Positions 47,983 through 57,102 of a DNA stretch of 64,000 nt are shown in pieces. Each line of letters starts with the position of its first letter. The first letter of the stretch is position 1. Position numbers and translations under genes: made by a program. The notes beneath the pieces are model-generated. The model was not told where the DNA came from and did not search any database. It saw nothing but the letters and a program-made list of their open reading frames with translations. This stretch comes from Gaiellales bacterium (GTDB lineage: Bacteria; Actinomycetota; Thermoleophilia; Gaiellales; JAICJC01), in assembly GCA_036403155.1 (NCBI GenBank), contig DASWRM010000079.1, positions 1 through 64,000 of the forward strand, given 5' to 3'.

Positions 47983-48546
47983 ATGCGGCTGCAGGTCAAA
48001 GGCCGGCACATCGATGTCACGGACTCCCTGTTTCAGTACGCCGAGCGCAAGCTCGGGAAGATGGCCCGCCATCTGTCCGACGAGAGCCGGTGCGAGCTCG
48101 AGCTGATCGTCGAGCACAACCCGAGCATCAGCGAGAACCAGGTGGCCGAGGCGACCGTGTGGACGAAAGGCCCCGTGATGCGGGCGCGGGAGTCGTCCAC
48201 GGACATGTACGCCTCGATCGACCTGGTCGCGGAGAAGCTGGAGCGGCAGGTGAAGCGCTACCGCGAGAAGCGGACGCGCCGTCAGGCCGAGCACATCGCG
48301 CAGCACCACAACCACAGCCCTGGCGAGCCGACGCCGGTCGCCACGCTGCCCGAGGAGGACGAAGCGATGATCGTCAAGACGAAGCAGTTCAACATGAAGC
48401 CGATGAGCGAGGAGGAGGCGCTCCTCCAGCTGGAGCTGATCGGCCACGACTTCTTCGTCTTCGTCAACGCGGATTCGGACGAGGTGAACGTGATCTACAA
48501 GCGGCGGGACGGCAACTACGGGCTGATCGAGCCGACGCGGCAGTAG
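47983..48546 (+). CDS. hpf: Ribosome hibernation promoting factor, long form
   Basis: Binds the 30S decoding region and, through its C-terminal domain, dimerises 70S ribosomes into 100S particles in stationary phase. 187 residues: N-terminal RLQVKGRHIDVTDSLFQYAERKL (S30AE domain), a flexible linker, then the long-form domain with KTKQFNMKPMSEEEALLQLE and FFVFVNADSDEVNVIYKRRDG. A TAGGCT box and a GGGAGGAGCC ribosome-binding site precede ATG 47983. A terminator-like hairpin follows before secA. Confidence 0.96.
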   Translation: MRLQVKGRHIDVTDSLFQYAERKLGKMARHLSDESRCELELIVEHNPSISENQVAEATVWTKGPVMRARESSTDMYASIDLVAEKLERQVKRYREKRTRRQAEHIAQHHNHSPGEPTPVATLPEEDEAMIVKTKQFNMKPMSEEEALLQLELIGHDFFVFVNADSDEVNVIYKRRDGNYGLIEPTRQ

Positions 48547-48557
48547 GGGTGGACAGC

Positions 48558-48579
48558 GGGCCAGGCCTGCGGCCGGCCC
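48558..48579 (+). terminator. Hairpin between hpf and secA
   Basis: GGGCCAGGCC (48558-48567) pairs with GGCCGGCCC (48571-48579) with one bulged base and a 3-nt loop, 11 bp after the hpf stop. There is no U-tract. secA has its own -10 box at 48617-48622, consistent with separate transcripts. Confidence 0.45.
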
Positions 48580-48631
48580 TGCTCGAGGCGTTACGGGGAC
48601 GTCAATGCCCGGTTGGTACCATCCACCGAGC

Positions 48632-51241
48632 ATGAGCGTCTTCCAGAAGATCCTGCGCGCGGGCGAGGGCCGCACCCTCAAGCGCATGGAGCAGCGCGTC
48701 CGCGAGATCAACGACCTCGAGCCCGAGTTCGAGGCGCTCAGCGACGAGCAGCTGGCAGCAAAGACGATCGAGTTCCGCGAGCGTTTCGACGCCGGCGAGG
48801 ATCTCGACGACCTGCTCCCCGAGGCGTTCGCCGCCGTCCGTGAGGCGGCCAGGCGCACGGTCGGGATGCGCCCCTTCGACGTCCAGCTGATCGGCGGCAT
48901 GGTGCTGCACGAGGGCAAGATCGCCGAGATGAAGACCGGCGAGGGCAAGACCCTGGTGGCCACGCTGCCGCTGTACCTGAACGCCCTGGCCGGCGTCAAC
49001 GTGCACCTGGTCACGGTGAACGACTACCTGGCCCGTCGCGACGCCGGCTGGATGGGGCCGATCTACCAGGCCCTCGGCGTCTCGGTCGGCGTGCTCCAGA
49101 ACATGATGCCCGACGACGAGCGCCGCGCTGCGTACGAGTCCGACATCACGTATGGCACGAACTCCGAGTTCGGCTTCGATTACCTCCGCGACAACATGGC
49201 CCCCGCCCGCGACTACACCGTGCAGCGGGGCCACTGGTTCGCGATCGTGGACGAGGTCGACTCCATCCTGATCGACGAGGCGCGAACGCCGCTGATCATC
49301 TCCGGCGAGCCCGAGCAGGCTGCCGAGACCTACTACCAGTTCGCGCGGGCAGTCCGCGATCTGGAGCCGGGCGAGGACTACGAGGTGGACGAGAAGTTCC
49401 ACACGGCGGCGCCGACGGAGTCAGGCGTGGACAAGGTCGAGCGCGCGCTAAACGTCGACAATCTCTACGCGCCCGAGAACGGACAGCTCGTCAACCACCT
49501 GATCCAGGCGATCAAGGCGAAGGAGCTCTACAAGCGCGACGACGAGTACGTGATCGTCGACGGCGAGGTCAAGATCGTCGACGAGTTCACCGGCCGCATC
49601 ATGGAGGGTCGCCGCTGGTCGGAGGGCCTGCACCAGGCCGTGGAGGCCAAGGAGGGCGTGCGGATCCAGGAGGAGAACGTCACCGTCGCGACGATCACCA
49701 TCCAGAACTACTTCCGCATGTACGAGAAGCTGGCCGGCATGACCGGCACGGCGGCGACGGAGGCGGCGGAGTTCCACGAGATCTACGCGCTCGAGGTCGT
49801 GCCCATCCCGACCAACGTCGCGGTGGCGCGCAGGGACGAGAACGACCTCATCTTCAAGACCTCCGAGGAGAAGTTCGACGCGGTCGCCGACGACATCGAG
49901 GAGCGCCACCAGCTGGGCCAGCCGGTGCTGGTCGGCACGATCTCGGTCGAGGTGTCCGAGTACCTCTCGAAGCTGCTCACCCGCCGCGGGATCCCGCACG
50001 AGGTGCTGAACGCCAAGAACCACGAGCGCGAGGCGACGATCATCGAGCAGGCCGGGCAGATGGGCGCCGTCACCATCGCGACCAACATGGCCGGCCGCGG
50101 CGTCGACATCAAGCTCGGCGACGGTGTTCGCGAGCTCGGCGGCCTCTACGTGCTCGGCACGGAGCGCCACGAGTCGCGCCGGATCGACAACCAGCTGCGC
50201 GGCCGCTCAGGCCGGCAGGGCGACCCGGGCGAGACCCGGTTCTACCTGTCCGCGCAGGACGAGGTGATCCGCCTGTTCGCCGGCGACCGCATCTTCACCA
50301 TCCTGGACAAGCTGGGCCCCTCCGACGGCTCGCCGATCGAGCACGGGATGCTGACCAAGCGGATCGAGGGCGCGCAGAAGAAGGTGGAGGAGTTCCACTT
50401 CGTCAACCGCAAGAACGTCGTCAAGTACGACGACGTGCTGAACGAGCAGCGCAAGCAGGTGTACAGCCGCCGGCAGGAGATCCTCGAGGGCGCCGACATC
50501 CGCGACAACGTGCTCGAGTGGACGTGGGACGTGATCGAGGCGGCGGTGAAGGCCCACGCCGGCGGCTACGCCGAGGAGTGGGACTGGACCGGGATGTGGG
50601 TGGCGCTCAGCTCGCTCTACCCGATCCGGATCCCGCAGGCCGAGTACGAGGGGTCGAGCACGCCGCTCGAGGAGCTGGTCGAGGTCGTCTACAACGACGC
50701 CGTCGAGCACTACGAGGAGCGCGAGCGCGAGTGGGCCTCCGCCGACCCCGAGCTGCCCCGCAACCTCGAGCGCTGGGTCACGCTGCAGGTGACCGACACG
50801 CGCTGGCGCGAGCACCTCGACAACATGGATTACATGCGCCAGGGCATCGGCCTGCGCGGCTATGCGCAGAAGGACCCGCTGGTCGAGTACCGCGCCGAGG
50901 GCCAGGTGATGTTCGACGAGATGAGCTTCCTGATCAAGCAGGAGGTGGTCCGGGTCGTGATGCACGCCGAGGTCGAGGTCGACCATGCGCCCGGTGGAGA
51001 GGGCGGCAACGTCGGCATCCTCCCGCCGCCCTCCGGGCAGCACGGCGACTACACCTACCAGCACGCCGACGCCGCCACGCTGGAGGCGCTCGCGGCCGGA
51101 GCCGGGACGATGGAGGAGCCGGAGGAGCTGTCGATGCCGGTGGTCGAGCAGCGGCACGTCGATCCGGAGAAGAACGTCGGGCGCAACGACCCCTGCTGGT
51201 GCGGCAGCGGCAAGAAGTACAAGCGGTGCCATGGCGTCTAG
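48632..51241 (+). CDS. secA: Protein translocase ATPase SecA
   Basis: Motor of the Sec protein-export pathway; 869 residues. MKTGEGKTLVA (Walker A), VDEVDSILIDEARTPLI (Walker B), VTIATNMAGRGVDI and QLRGRSGRQGDPG (helicase motifs V/VI) are intact. The C-terminal zinc/SecB-binding tail is NDPCWCGSGKKYKRCHG. ATG 48632 is preferred over the in-frame ATG 48605 because TACCAT (48617-48622) ends 9 nt before it, and MSVFQKILRAGEG is the usual N-terminus. The 3' end overlaps prfB by 11 bp. Confidence 0.98.
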   Translation: MSVFQKILRAGEGRTLKRMEQRVREINDLEPEFEALSDEQLAAKTIEFRERFDAGEDLDDLLPEAFAAVREAARRTVGMRPFDVQLIGGMVLHEGKIAEMKTGEGKTLVATLPLYLNALAGVNVHLVTVNDYLARRDAGWMGPIYQALGVSVGVLQNMMPDDERRAAYESDITYGTNSEFGFDYLRDNMAPARDYTVQRGHWFAIVDEVDSILIDEARTPLIISGEPEQAAETYYQFARAVRDLEPGEDYEVDEKFHTAAPTESGVDKVERALNVDNLYAPENGQLVNHLIQAIKAKELYKRDDEYVIVDGEVKIVDEFTGRIMEGRRWSEGLHQAVEAKEGVRIQEENVTVATITIQNYFRMYEKLAGMTGTAATEAAEFHEIYALEVVPIPTNVAVARRDENDLIFKTSEEKFDAVADDIEERHQLGQPVLVGTISVEVSEYLSKLLTRRGIPHEVLNAKNHEREATIIEQAGQMGAVTIATNMAGRGVDIKLGDGVRELGGLYVLGTERHESRRIDNQLRGRSGRQGDPGETRFYLSAQDEVIRLFAGDRIFTILDKLGPSDGSPIEHGMLTKRIEGAQKKVEEFHFVNRKNVVKYDDVLNEQRKQVYSRRQEILEGADIRDNVLEWTWDVIEAAVKAHAGGYAEEWDWTGMWVALSSLYPIRIPQAEYEGSSTPLEELVEVVYNDAVEHYEEREREWASADPELPRNLERWVTLQVTDTRWREHLDNMDYMRQGIGLRGYAQKDPLVEYRAEGQVMFDEMSFLIKQEVVRVVMHAEVEVDHAPGGEGGNVGILPPPSGQHGDYTYQHADAATLEALAAGAGTMEEPEELSMPVVEQRHVDPEKNVGRNDPCWCGSGKKYKRCHGV

Positions 51242-52362
51242 CGAGACAACGGCCGGCGAGCCGCGCTCGCTGGACGACCTTAGGGGCGCCGTCGAGGAGA
51301 TCAGAGCCCAGCTGCACTGGGTTCGTGATTACCTTTGACCCGGATGCGCTGAGGGCGCAGCTGGGGACGCTCGATGCGGCGATGGAGGCCCCCGGATTCT
51401 GGGACGACCAGCGGGCGGCAGCCAAGGTCGCCGCGGACCGCGCCCGCGTGCAGCGCAAGCTGGAGACGTTCGAGCGGCTCGAGGCAGACGCCGGCGAGCT
51501 CGACACGATGCTCGAGATGGCCGTTGAAGAGGCCGAATGGCGGGACGAGCTCGAGGTGACGCTCGCGCGGCTCGGCCGCGAGATCGCCCTGCTCCAGGAG
51601 CAGGCGCTGTTCACCGGGGAGTACGACTCCGGGCCGGCCGTCGTGGGCGTGCATGCCGGCGCCGGGGGCACCGACAGCCAGGACTGGGCGCAGATCCTGC
51701 TGCGCATGTACGAGCGCTGGGCGGACACGCGCGGGTTCAGGGTGGAGCTGCTCGAGCAGACACCGGGCGAGGAGGCGGGGCTGAAGAGCGCCACCTTCAC
51801 GCTCACGGGCGAGAACGCCTACGGGATCATGCAGGCCGAGAAGGGCGTGCACCGGCTCGTGCGGCTGTCGCCGTTCGACTCCGCGCACCGGCGGCACACG
51901 AGCTTTGCGCAGGTCGAGATCTCGCCGCTGGTCGAGGACGACGTCGATCTCGAGATCGACGAGAGCGACCTGCGCATCGACACGTACCGCTCGCAGGGTG
52001 CCGGGGGGCAGCACGTCAACAAGACCGATTCCGCCGTGCGGCTCACGCACCTGCCGACGGGCATCGTCGTGCAGTGCCAGAACGAGCGCTCCCAGCTGCA
52101 GAACAAGGCGCAGGCGATGCGGATCCTGAAGAGCCGCCTGATCGAGCGGGAAGAGGAGCTACGCCGCCAAGCGCTGGCGAAGGAGCGCGGCGAGGCGCAG
52201 GACATCTCGTTCGGAAGTCAAATCCGTTCCTACGTGCTGCATCCCTACACGATGGTCAACGACCACCGGACGAACGTCAAGATCGGAAACGCCCAGGCCG
52301 TGCTGGACGGCGATCTGGACGGGCTGATCCACGCCTACCTGCTGCATCGAGCGACCGGCTGA
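51231..52362 (+). CDS. prfB: Peptide chain release factor 2, with programmed +1 frameshift
   Basis: Terminates at UGA/UAA. Frame 1 (ATG 51231) encodes 35 residues ending HWVRDYL and stops at TGA (51336-51338). A +1 shift at CTT-TGA-C continues as DPDALRAQLGTL to 52362; the product is about 376 residues, joined 51231-51335 and 51337-52362. The junction YL/DPDA matches E. coli RF2 YL/DYDA. The GGQ motif is in RSQGAGGQHVNKTDSAVR and the tripeptide anticodon region is SPFDSAHRRHTSF (SPF). Low RF2 slows termination at the early UGA and favours frameshifting, giving autoregulation. Without the shift only a 35-residue peptide is made. Confidence 0.95.
51333..51339 (+). promoter_or_regulatory. RF2 programmed frameshift site CTTTGAC
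   Basis: CTT (P site, 51333-51335), TGA (51336-51338) and C (51339) reproduce the classic prfB slippery stop. The usual internal Shine-Dalgarno (AGGGGG 3 nt before CTT in E. coli) is not seen; the preceding bases are GTGATTAC. CTT is also a rare Leu codon in this GC-rich sequence. Confidence 0.9.
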
Positions 52363-52384
52363 AAGCGGTCGATTTCCCGCTTTC
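52361..52384 (+). terminator. Hairpin overlapping the prfB stop codon
   Basis: GAAAGCGG (52361-52368) pairs perfectly with CCGCTTTC (52377-52384) around 8 nt, starting inside the TGA. It may end the secA-prfB transcript; a TACCCT -10 box for ftsE follows at 52423-52428. Confidence 0.5.
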
Positions 52385-52470
52385 CATGCCGCTTCCGGAT
52401 TGCGCCGTCCGGCTCTGGAGAGTACCCTGACAGTTCGTCCGCACGCGCCCGAGGGCGCCCCCTGACCGCG

Positions 52471-53286
52471 ATGTCCGACCAGCCTCACCTCCCCGACGAA
52501 CCCGCCATGTCGCCCGGCGCGCCGCTTGCGGTGTCCGATCCGCCCGCCGGCGACCTCGAGCCGTCCGTGAACGGCGACGGCGCCGTCCGCTCGCCCAGCA
52601 CGGCGATGATCCTGTTCGATCAGGTGACGAAGATGTACGAGCCGAACATCGCCGGCCTGCGCGACGTCTCGCTGCAGATCGACAAGGGCGAGTTCGTGTT
52701 CCTCGTGGGGCCTTCCGGGTCGGGGAAGTCGACGTTCATCAAGCTGTTGCTGAAGGAGCTCGACGTCACATCGGGCAACCTGATCGTCGGCGGCCGCTCG
52801 CTCCCCAAGCTGAAGCGGTCGAAGATCCCCATCCTGCGCCGCAACATCGGCTGCGTGTTCCAGGACTTCAAGCTGCTGCCGAACCGCACGGTGTACCAGA
52901 ACGTCGCGTACGCCCTGCAGGTCCAGGGCAAGTCGCGGGCGGAGATCCGCAAGAAGGTGCCGGACATCATCGGGCTGGTGGGCCTCGCCGACAAGAGCGA
53001 CCGCTACCCGCACGAGCTGTCCGGCGGCGAGCAGCAGCGCGTCTCGGTCGCGCGAGCGTTCGTCAACCACCCGCCGCTCCTGATCGCCGACGAGCCGACC
53101 GGGAACCTCGATCCCGACACGTCCGTGGGGATCATGCAGCTGCTCTACCGGATCAACCGGGCCGGCACGACGGTCGTCATGGCGACCCATGACCGTGAGA
53201 TGGTGGACAAGATGCGTCGTCGCGTGATCCAGCTCGACAACGCGCGCGTCGTCCGCGACGACAGACGCGGAGGGTACGAGCGGTGA
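52471..53286 (+). CDS. ftsE: Cell division ATP-binding protein FtsE
   Basis: ABC-type ATPase that with FtsX controls peptidoglycan hydrolases at the septum; 271 residues. Walker A GPSGSGKST, signature LSGGEQQRVSVARAF and Walker [13 protein letters not shown] are intact. The usual start is ILFDQVTKMYEPN at about residue 47; 45 extra Pro/Asp/Ser-rich residues precede it if ATG 52471 is right. Their third-base GC looks coding, so the long form is listed; ATG 52606 is the alternative. The stop overlaps ftsX by 4 bp. Confidence 0.95.
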   Translation: MSDQPHLPDEPAMSPGAPLAVSDPPAGDLEPSVNGDGAVRSPSTAMILFDQVTKMYEPNIAGLRDVSLQIDKGEFVFLVGPSGSGKSTFIKLLLKELDVTSGNLIVGGRSLPKLKRSKIPILRRNIGCVFQDFKLLPNRTVYQNVAYALQVQGKSRAEIRKKVPDIIGLVGLADKSDRYPHELSGGEQQRVSVARAFVNHPPLLIADEPTGNLDPDTSVGIMQLLYRINRAGTTVVMATHDREMVDKMRRRVIQLDNARVVRDDRRGGYER

Positions 53287-54167
53287 GGTGGCGGTTCTTC
53301 GTCTCCGAGGCGATGAACTCGATCCGGGGCAACGTGGCGACCACGGTCGCCGCCAGCCTCACGGTGCTGATCGTGACGTTCCTGCTCGCGGTGTTCGCCT
53401 CGCTCGGGCTGTTTCTCTATGACAAGACGGTGGGGGTTCGAAACGGCGTCACGGTGAAGACGTACATGCTGCGGGGCACGGAGAACGACACGGCCACCCT
53501 CAACAAGGTGCACAACCAGCTGGCCGCGCTGCCGTACGTGCAGAAGATCACCTACGTCTCGCCGCAGCAGGCGCTTAAGTCCCTTCCCACCAGCGATCAG
53601 AAGGACGCGACGTTCCTCGAGAACAATCCGCTGCCTCCCGCCTTCTACCTGAAGCTCACGGATCCCGAGAAGGCGTCCCAGGTGTCCGCCGGTGCCAGCC
53701 GGATCCCCGAGATCAGGGACTGCGGCTCCGCCCCGTGCGTCACCTACGGAAAGGAGATCACCGACAAGGTGCTGCGCGTCACCAAGTGGGTGCTCGGTGT
53801 GCTGGGGTCGCTGATGGCCCTGCTCGGGATCGCGGCAGTCGTGCTGATCGCAAATACGATCCGCCTCTCCATCTTCTCCCGCCGCCGTGAGATCGAGGTC
53901 ATGAAGCTGGTCGGCGCGACGAACTGGTTCGTGCGAGTGCCGTTCGTGCTCGAGGGCATGCTGACCGGGTTCGCCGGCGCCGCGGGGGGCGTCGTCTTGC
54001 TGCTGCTGGTGTACGCCGGGCTCTCGAACCTCAACAGCGGCCTGACGGATCCGACCAACAGCTTCCCGGGCGGTGTGGGCGGCCTCGGGCTTGCGCTGGT
54101 CCTGTTCGGCATGCTGCTCGGCGCCTTCGGCTCCGGCCTCACGCTTCGCAAGTTCCTGCGGATCTGA
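53283..54167 (+). CDS. ftsX: Cell division protein FtsX
   Basis: Membrane partner of FtsE; 294 residues. Four membrane helices (about residues 20-42, 172-195, 222-250, 260-285) and an extracellular domain of about 125 residues between helices 1 and 2, which in the family contacts a hydrolase or adaptor. RWRFFVSEAMNSIRGNVATT and SRRREIEVMKLVGATNWFVR are family motifs. GTG 53283 forms the 4-bp GTGA overlap with ftsE. Confidence 0.95.
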   Translation: MRWRFFVSEAMNSIRGNVATTVAASLTVLIVTFLLAVFASLGLFLYDKTVGVRNGVTVKTYMLRGTENDTATLNKVHNQLAALPYVQKITYVSPQQALKSLPTSDQKDATFLENNPLPPAFYLKLTDPEKASQVSAGASRIPEIRDCGSAPCVTYGKEITDKVLRVTKWVLGVLGSLMALLGIAAVVLIANTIRLSIFSRRREIEVMKLVGATNWFVRVPFVLEGMLTGFAGAAGGVVLLLLVYAGLSNLNSGLTDPTNSFPGGVGGLGLALVLFGMLLGAFGSGLTLRKFLRI

Positions 54168-54209
54168 GCCCCGTGACCGTCGCCTTCCGAGGGTAGAATG
54201 CGGGTACGC

Positions 54210-55370
54210 ATGGGGCGACGCGCTCTGATCTGGCTGGTGGCCGCCGTGTCGCTGGTGACCGCGTTCCTGGGCGGGTTCGAGCTGCACTCGAGGACCGTGT
54301 CGCGGATGGAGGGCGCGGGCACAGCCCAGGCGGCGACGATACGAGACGAGGTGCTCCAGGAGCTCCGGCAGTCCTACTACCGGCCGCTCACCCCGGCAGC
54401 CCTGCGCGCGGGGAACGTGCGCGGGCTGATCCGCGCGCTGCACGACCCCTACACGCGCTACCTCTCGCCGCACGCATACCAGCTGGTCGTCACGTCCGAG
54501 CAGTCGAGCTACGTCGGGGTCGGGCTTGCGCTCACTCGCGCCCGCGGCGGTCTGCTGGTCACCGGCGCCCTGCCCGGCCTGCCGGCCGCGCAGAGCGGCA
54601 TCCGCGCCGGGGACGTTATCCGCCAGGTCGAGAGCCGGTCGCTGGCCCACCTGCGGTACCGCCGCGCCGTCCAGCTGCTCCAGGGCCCCGTCGGCCGGCC
54701 GCTCGCGCTCGTCATCCGCCGTCGCGGCGCCCCCCGTCCGGTGCACGTCACGCTCCTGCGCGAGGCGGTCGACCTGCCGATCGCCTTCAGCCGCTCCATC
54801 GCGTTCCACGGCCGCCGGTACGAGTACGTGAACCTCCCGGGCTTCGTGCACGGAGCGGGCGCGCGGGTGCGCGAGATCGCGGAGCACGCAACCAGGATGC
54901 GGCGCGCGGGCCTGATCCTCGACCTGCGGGGGAACGTCGGCGGGCTGCTCGACGAGGCCGTGGCGGTCGCCGACGTGTTCCAGCCGACCGGCGTCGTCGT
55001 GGCCATTCACGGACTGCACGAGCCGTCGCATGTCTACGAGGCCGACAACACAGCCGTCGGCGACCTGCCGGTGGTCGTGCTCGTGGACCGATCCACCGCG
55101 AGCGCTGCCGAGGTGGTCGCCGGGTCGCTGCAGCGCGCCCGTCGGGCCGTTGTGGTCGGCTCGCGCAGCTTCGGCAAGGGCACCGTGCAGGCGCTGCATC
55201 CGCTTGCCGGCGGCGGGGCGCTCAAGCTCACTGTCGCGGTGTTCCAGCTGGCCGGCGGCGAGCAGGTGAACCGCCGCGGCATCCGTCCGGACGTGCCCGT
55301 GCGCGAAGACCCCACCTCCCAGCCGGACGACGTTCTCGCCGCGGCGCTGCGCGTCCTCGCGCGTTCGTGA
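54210..55370 (+). CDS. S41-family C-terminal processing protease (CtpA-like)
   Basis: Secreted or membrane-anchored serine protease; 386 residues with an N-terminal signal/anchor (about residues 5-25), a PDZ domain (GVGLALTRARGGLLVTGALP...GIRAGDVI, about residues 100-175) and the catalytic domain. The Ser is in VDRSTASAAEVVAG and the Lys in RSFGKGTVQ. ATG 54210 is chosen over ATG 54198 because TAGAAT (54194-54199) overlaps the earlier codon and ends 10 nt before 54210. Its place after ftsX is conserved and hints at cell-envelope turnover. Confidence 0.94.
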   Translation: MGRRALIWLVAAVSLVTAFLGGFELHSRTVSRMEGAGTAQAATIRDEVLQELRQSYYRPLTPAALRAGNVRGLIRALHDPYTRYLSPHAYQLVVTSEQSSYVGVGLALTRARGGLLVTGALPGLPAAQSGIRAGDVIRQVESRSLAHLRYRRAVQLLQGPVGRPLALVIRRRGAPRPVHVTLLREAVDLPIAFSRSIAFHGRRYEYVNLPGFVHGAGARVREIAEHATRMRRAGLILDLRGNVGGLLDEAVAVADVFQPTGVVVAIHGLHEPSHVYEADNTAVGDLPVVVLVDRSTASAAEVVAGSLQRARRAVVVGSRSFGKGTVQALHPLAGGGALKLTVAVFQLAGGEQVNRRGIRPDVPVREDPTSQPDDVLAAALRVLARS

Positions 55371-57088
55371 CGGTCGCGGGGCCGCCCGCACTGAAGGTCT
55401 GCGAGGTCGCGAGGCGCGGCAAGCTGCTGGTCGGCGAGCCGTTCTTCGAGCCGGGGCTTCCGGTCACCCTCGGCCGGCGGGGGAGCGTGCCGGCCGGTGA
55501 GGGCGACCTCGTGTCCGTGGAAATGCATGGGGGCCGGGGGCGCGTGGCGGATGTGCTCGGCCGGCCCAATCGCATCGGCGACGTCCTGCACGCGGTGCTC
55601 GTGGACGAGGGGGTCGCCGTGCCGTGGCCCGGGGAGGTGGAGGCGGAGGTTGCCGCGCTGCCCCGGGATCCGCTGCCGCCCGACCCGTCGCGCGCCGACC
55701 TTCGCGACCGCCTGACCTTCACCATCGACCCACCCGACGCGCGGGACTTCGACGATGCCGTCACGGTCGAGCGCGAGGACGGCGGCCTCCGGGTGCTCGT
55801 CCACATCGCCGACGTGTCGGCGTTCGTCACGGCCGGTGGGCCGCTCGACCGCGAGGCGTCGCTCCGCGGTTGCTCGGTCTATCTGCCGGGCCGCGTGGAG
55901 CCGATGCTGCCGCATGCCCTGTCGAGCGGCGTCTGCAGCCTGCAGCCGGATGTCGACCGCTACGCCGTGACCATCGACGTGGCGCCGGACGGGGCGATGA
56001 CGGCCTACCGGAGCGTCATCCGCAGCGACCACCGTCTCAGCTATCCGCAGGTCGAGCGGATCTTCGCGGGCGACGAGCAGCCGCCGGCCCCGCTTGCTGC
56101 GGCGCTCGCGGACGCCCGTGGGCTCGCGGCCCGACTGCGCGCGGAGCGCTACCGGCGGGGCGCGGCGCGCATCGAGTCGCGCGAGGTCGAGTTCGCGTTC
56201 GCCGACGGGCGTGTCCGCGAGGCGACGGCGGCGGCCGAGCACGAGGCGCACGCGCTGGTCGAGGAGCTCATGCTGATGGCGAACGAGCGGGTCGCGGACC
56301 TGCTTGCGAGCGCCCGGGCGCCCGCGCTCTACCGCGTCCACCTGCCGCCGGACCCGGACGCCGTGCGTCTGCTGCTCGCGCGGCTTGCGGCACTGGATGT
56401 GCCGACGCCGCCGGAGCCGGAGCTGCACAGCGGCCGCGACGCGGCGCGGTTTGCGGCGGCGATCAGCGAGCGGGTGTCGCAGTACGTCACGACGTCGGCA
56501 CGCGGGCGCGTGGCGTTCCCGACGCTCGTGCTGCGAGCGCTGGAGCGGGCGCGGTACGCCCCCCAGAACCTCGGCCATTCGGGGCTGGCCAGCCCGGCGT
56601 ACTGCCACTTCACCTCGCCGATCCGCCGGTACCCCGATCTGGTCGTGCACCGGGCGCTGCTGGCGCGGATCGGCGCGGCAGACGCTGCGCCGGACGATCC
56701 CGAGCGGCTGCACCGCGATGCCGTGCACTGCAGCGAGGCCGAGCGCATCGCCGCGCGGATCGAACGACGCGGCGACGACGTGTGCCTCGCCTTCCTGCTC
56801 GAGCAGGTGCTGTTCGAGCGCGGGTGGGAGGAGCCCTTCGAGGGCGAGATCGTGGGGCTGATCGAGGGCGCGGTGTTCGTCCGGTTCGGCGACGTGTTCG
56901 AGGGTCTGCTGCCCGTGCGCCGGCTCGGCCGGGAACGGTTCGAGATCGACCGGCTGGGGATTGCCATGGTCGGAACCACGAGTGGCCGGCGCCACCGGCT
57001 CGGCGATGCGGTGGACGTGCGCGTGCAGTCGATCGAGCGGGCGCGGGGGCGGGTGCTGCTGGATCGCGCCGGTCGGCCCGGCCGCTGA
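55367..57088 (+). CDS. RNase II/R-family exoribonuclease
   Basis: A 3'-5' exoribonuclease; 573 residues, shorter than RNase R (about 700-800). A small N-terminal domain precedes the RNB domain. Catalytic acids are in TIDPPDARDFDDAV (about residues 119-132), with HIADVSAFV, YLPGRVEPMLP, FTSPIRRYPDLVVHR and a C-terminal S1 domain (EGEIVGLIEGAVFVRFGD). The N-terminal cold-shock domains look reduced. GTG 55367 overlaps the protease gene by 4 bp. RNase R partners SmpB/tmRNA in some bacteria, and smpB is 4 kb downstream. Confidence 0.92.
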   Translation: MTVAGPPALKVCEVARRGKLLVGEPFFEPGLPVTLGRRGSVPAGEGDLVSVEMHGGRGRVADVLGRPNRIGDVLHAVLVDEGVAVPWPGEVEAEVAALPRDPLPPDPSRADLRDRLTFTIDPPDARDFDDAVTVEREDGGLRVLVHIADVSAFVTAGGPLDREASLRGCSVYLPGRVEPMLPHALSSGVCSLQPDVDRYAVTIDVAPDGAMTAYRSVIRSDHRLSYPQVERIFAGDEQPPAPLAAALADARGLAARLRAERYRRGAARIESREVEFAFADGRVREATAAAEHEAHALVEELMLMANERVADLLASARAPALYRVHLPPDPDAVRLLLARLAALDVPTPPEPELHSGRDAARFAAAISERVSQYVTTSARGRVAFPTLVLRALERARYAPQNLGHSGLASPAYCHFTSPIRRYPDLVVHRALLARIGAADAAPDDPERLHRDAVHCSEAERIAARIERRGDDVCLAFLLEQVLFERGWEEPFEGEIVGLIEGAVFVRFGDVFEGLLPVRRLGRERFEIDRLGIAMVGTTSGRRHRLGDAVDVRVQSIERARGRVLLDRAGRPGR

Positions 57089-57102
57089 GGCACACTACGC
57101 CG

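Noticed and set aside
51231-51338. Independent 35-residue gene between secA and prfB
   Set aside because: It ends in CTT TGA C and its sequence continues as RF2 in the +1 frame, matching the known prfB frameshift layout.
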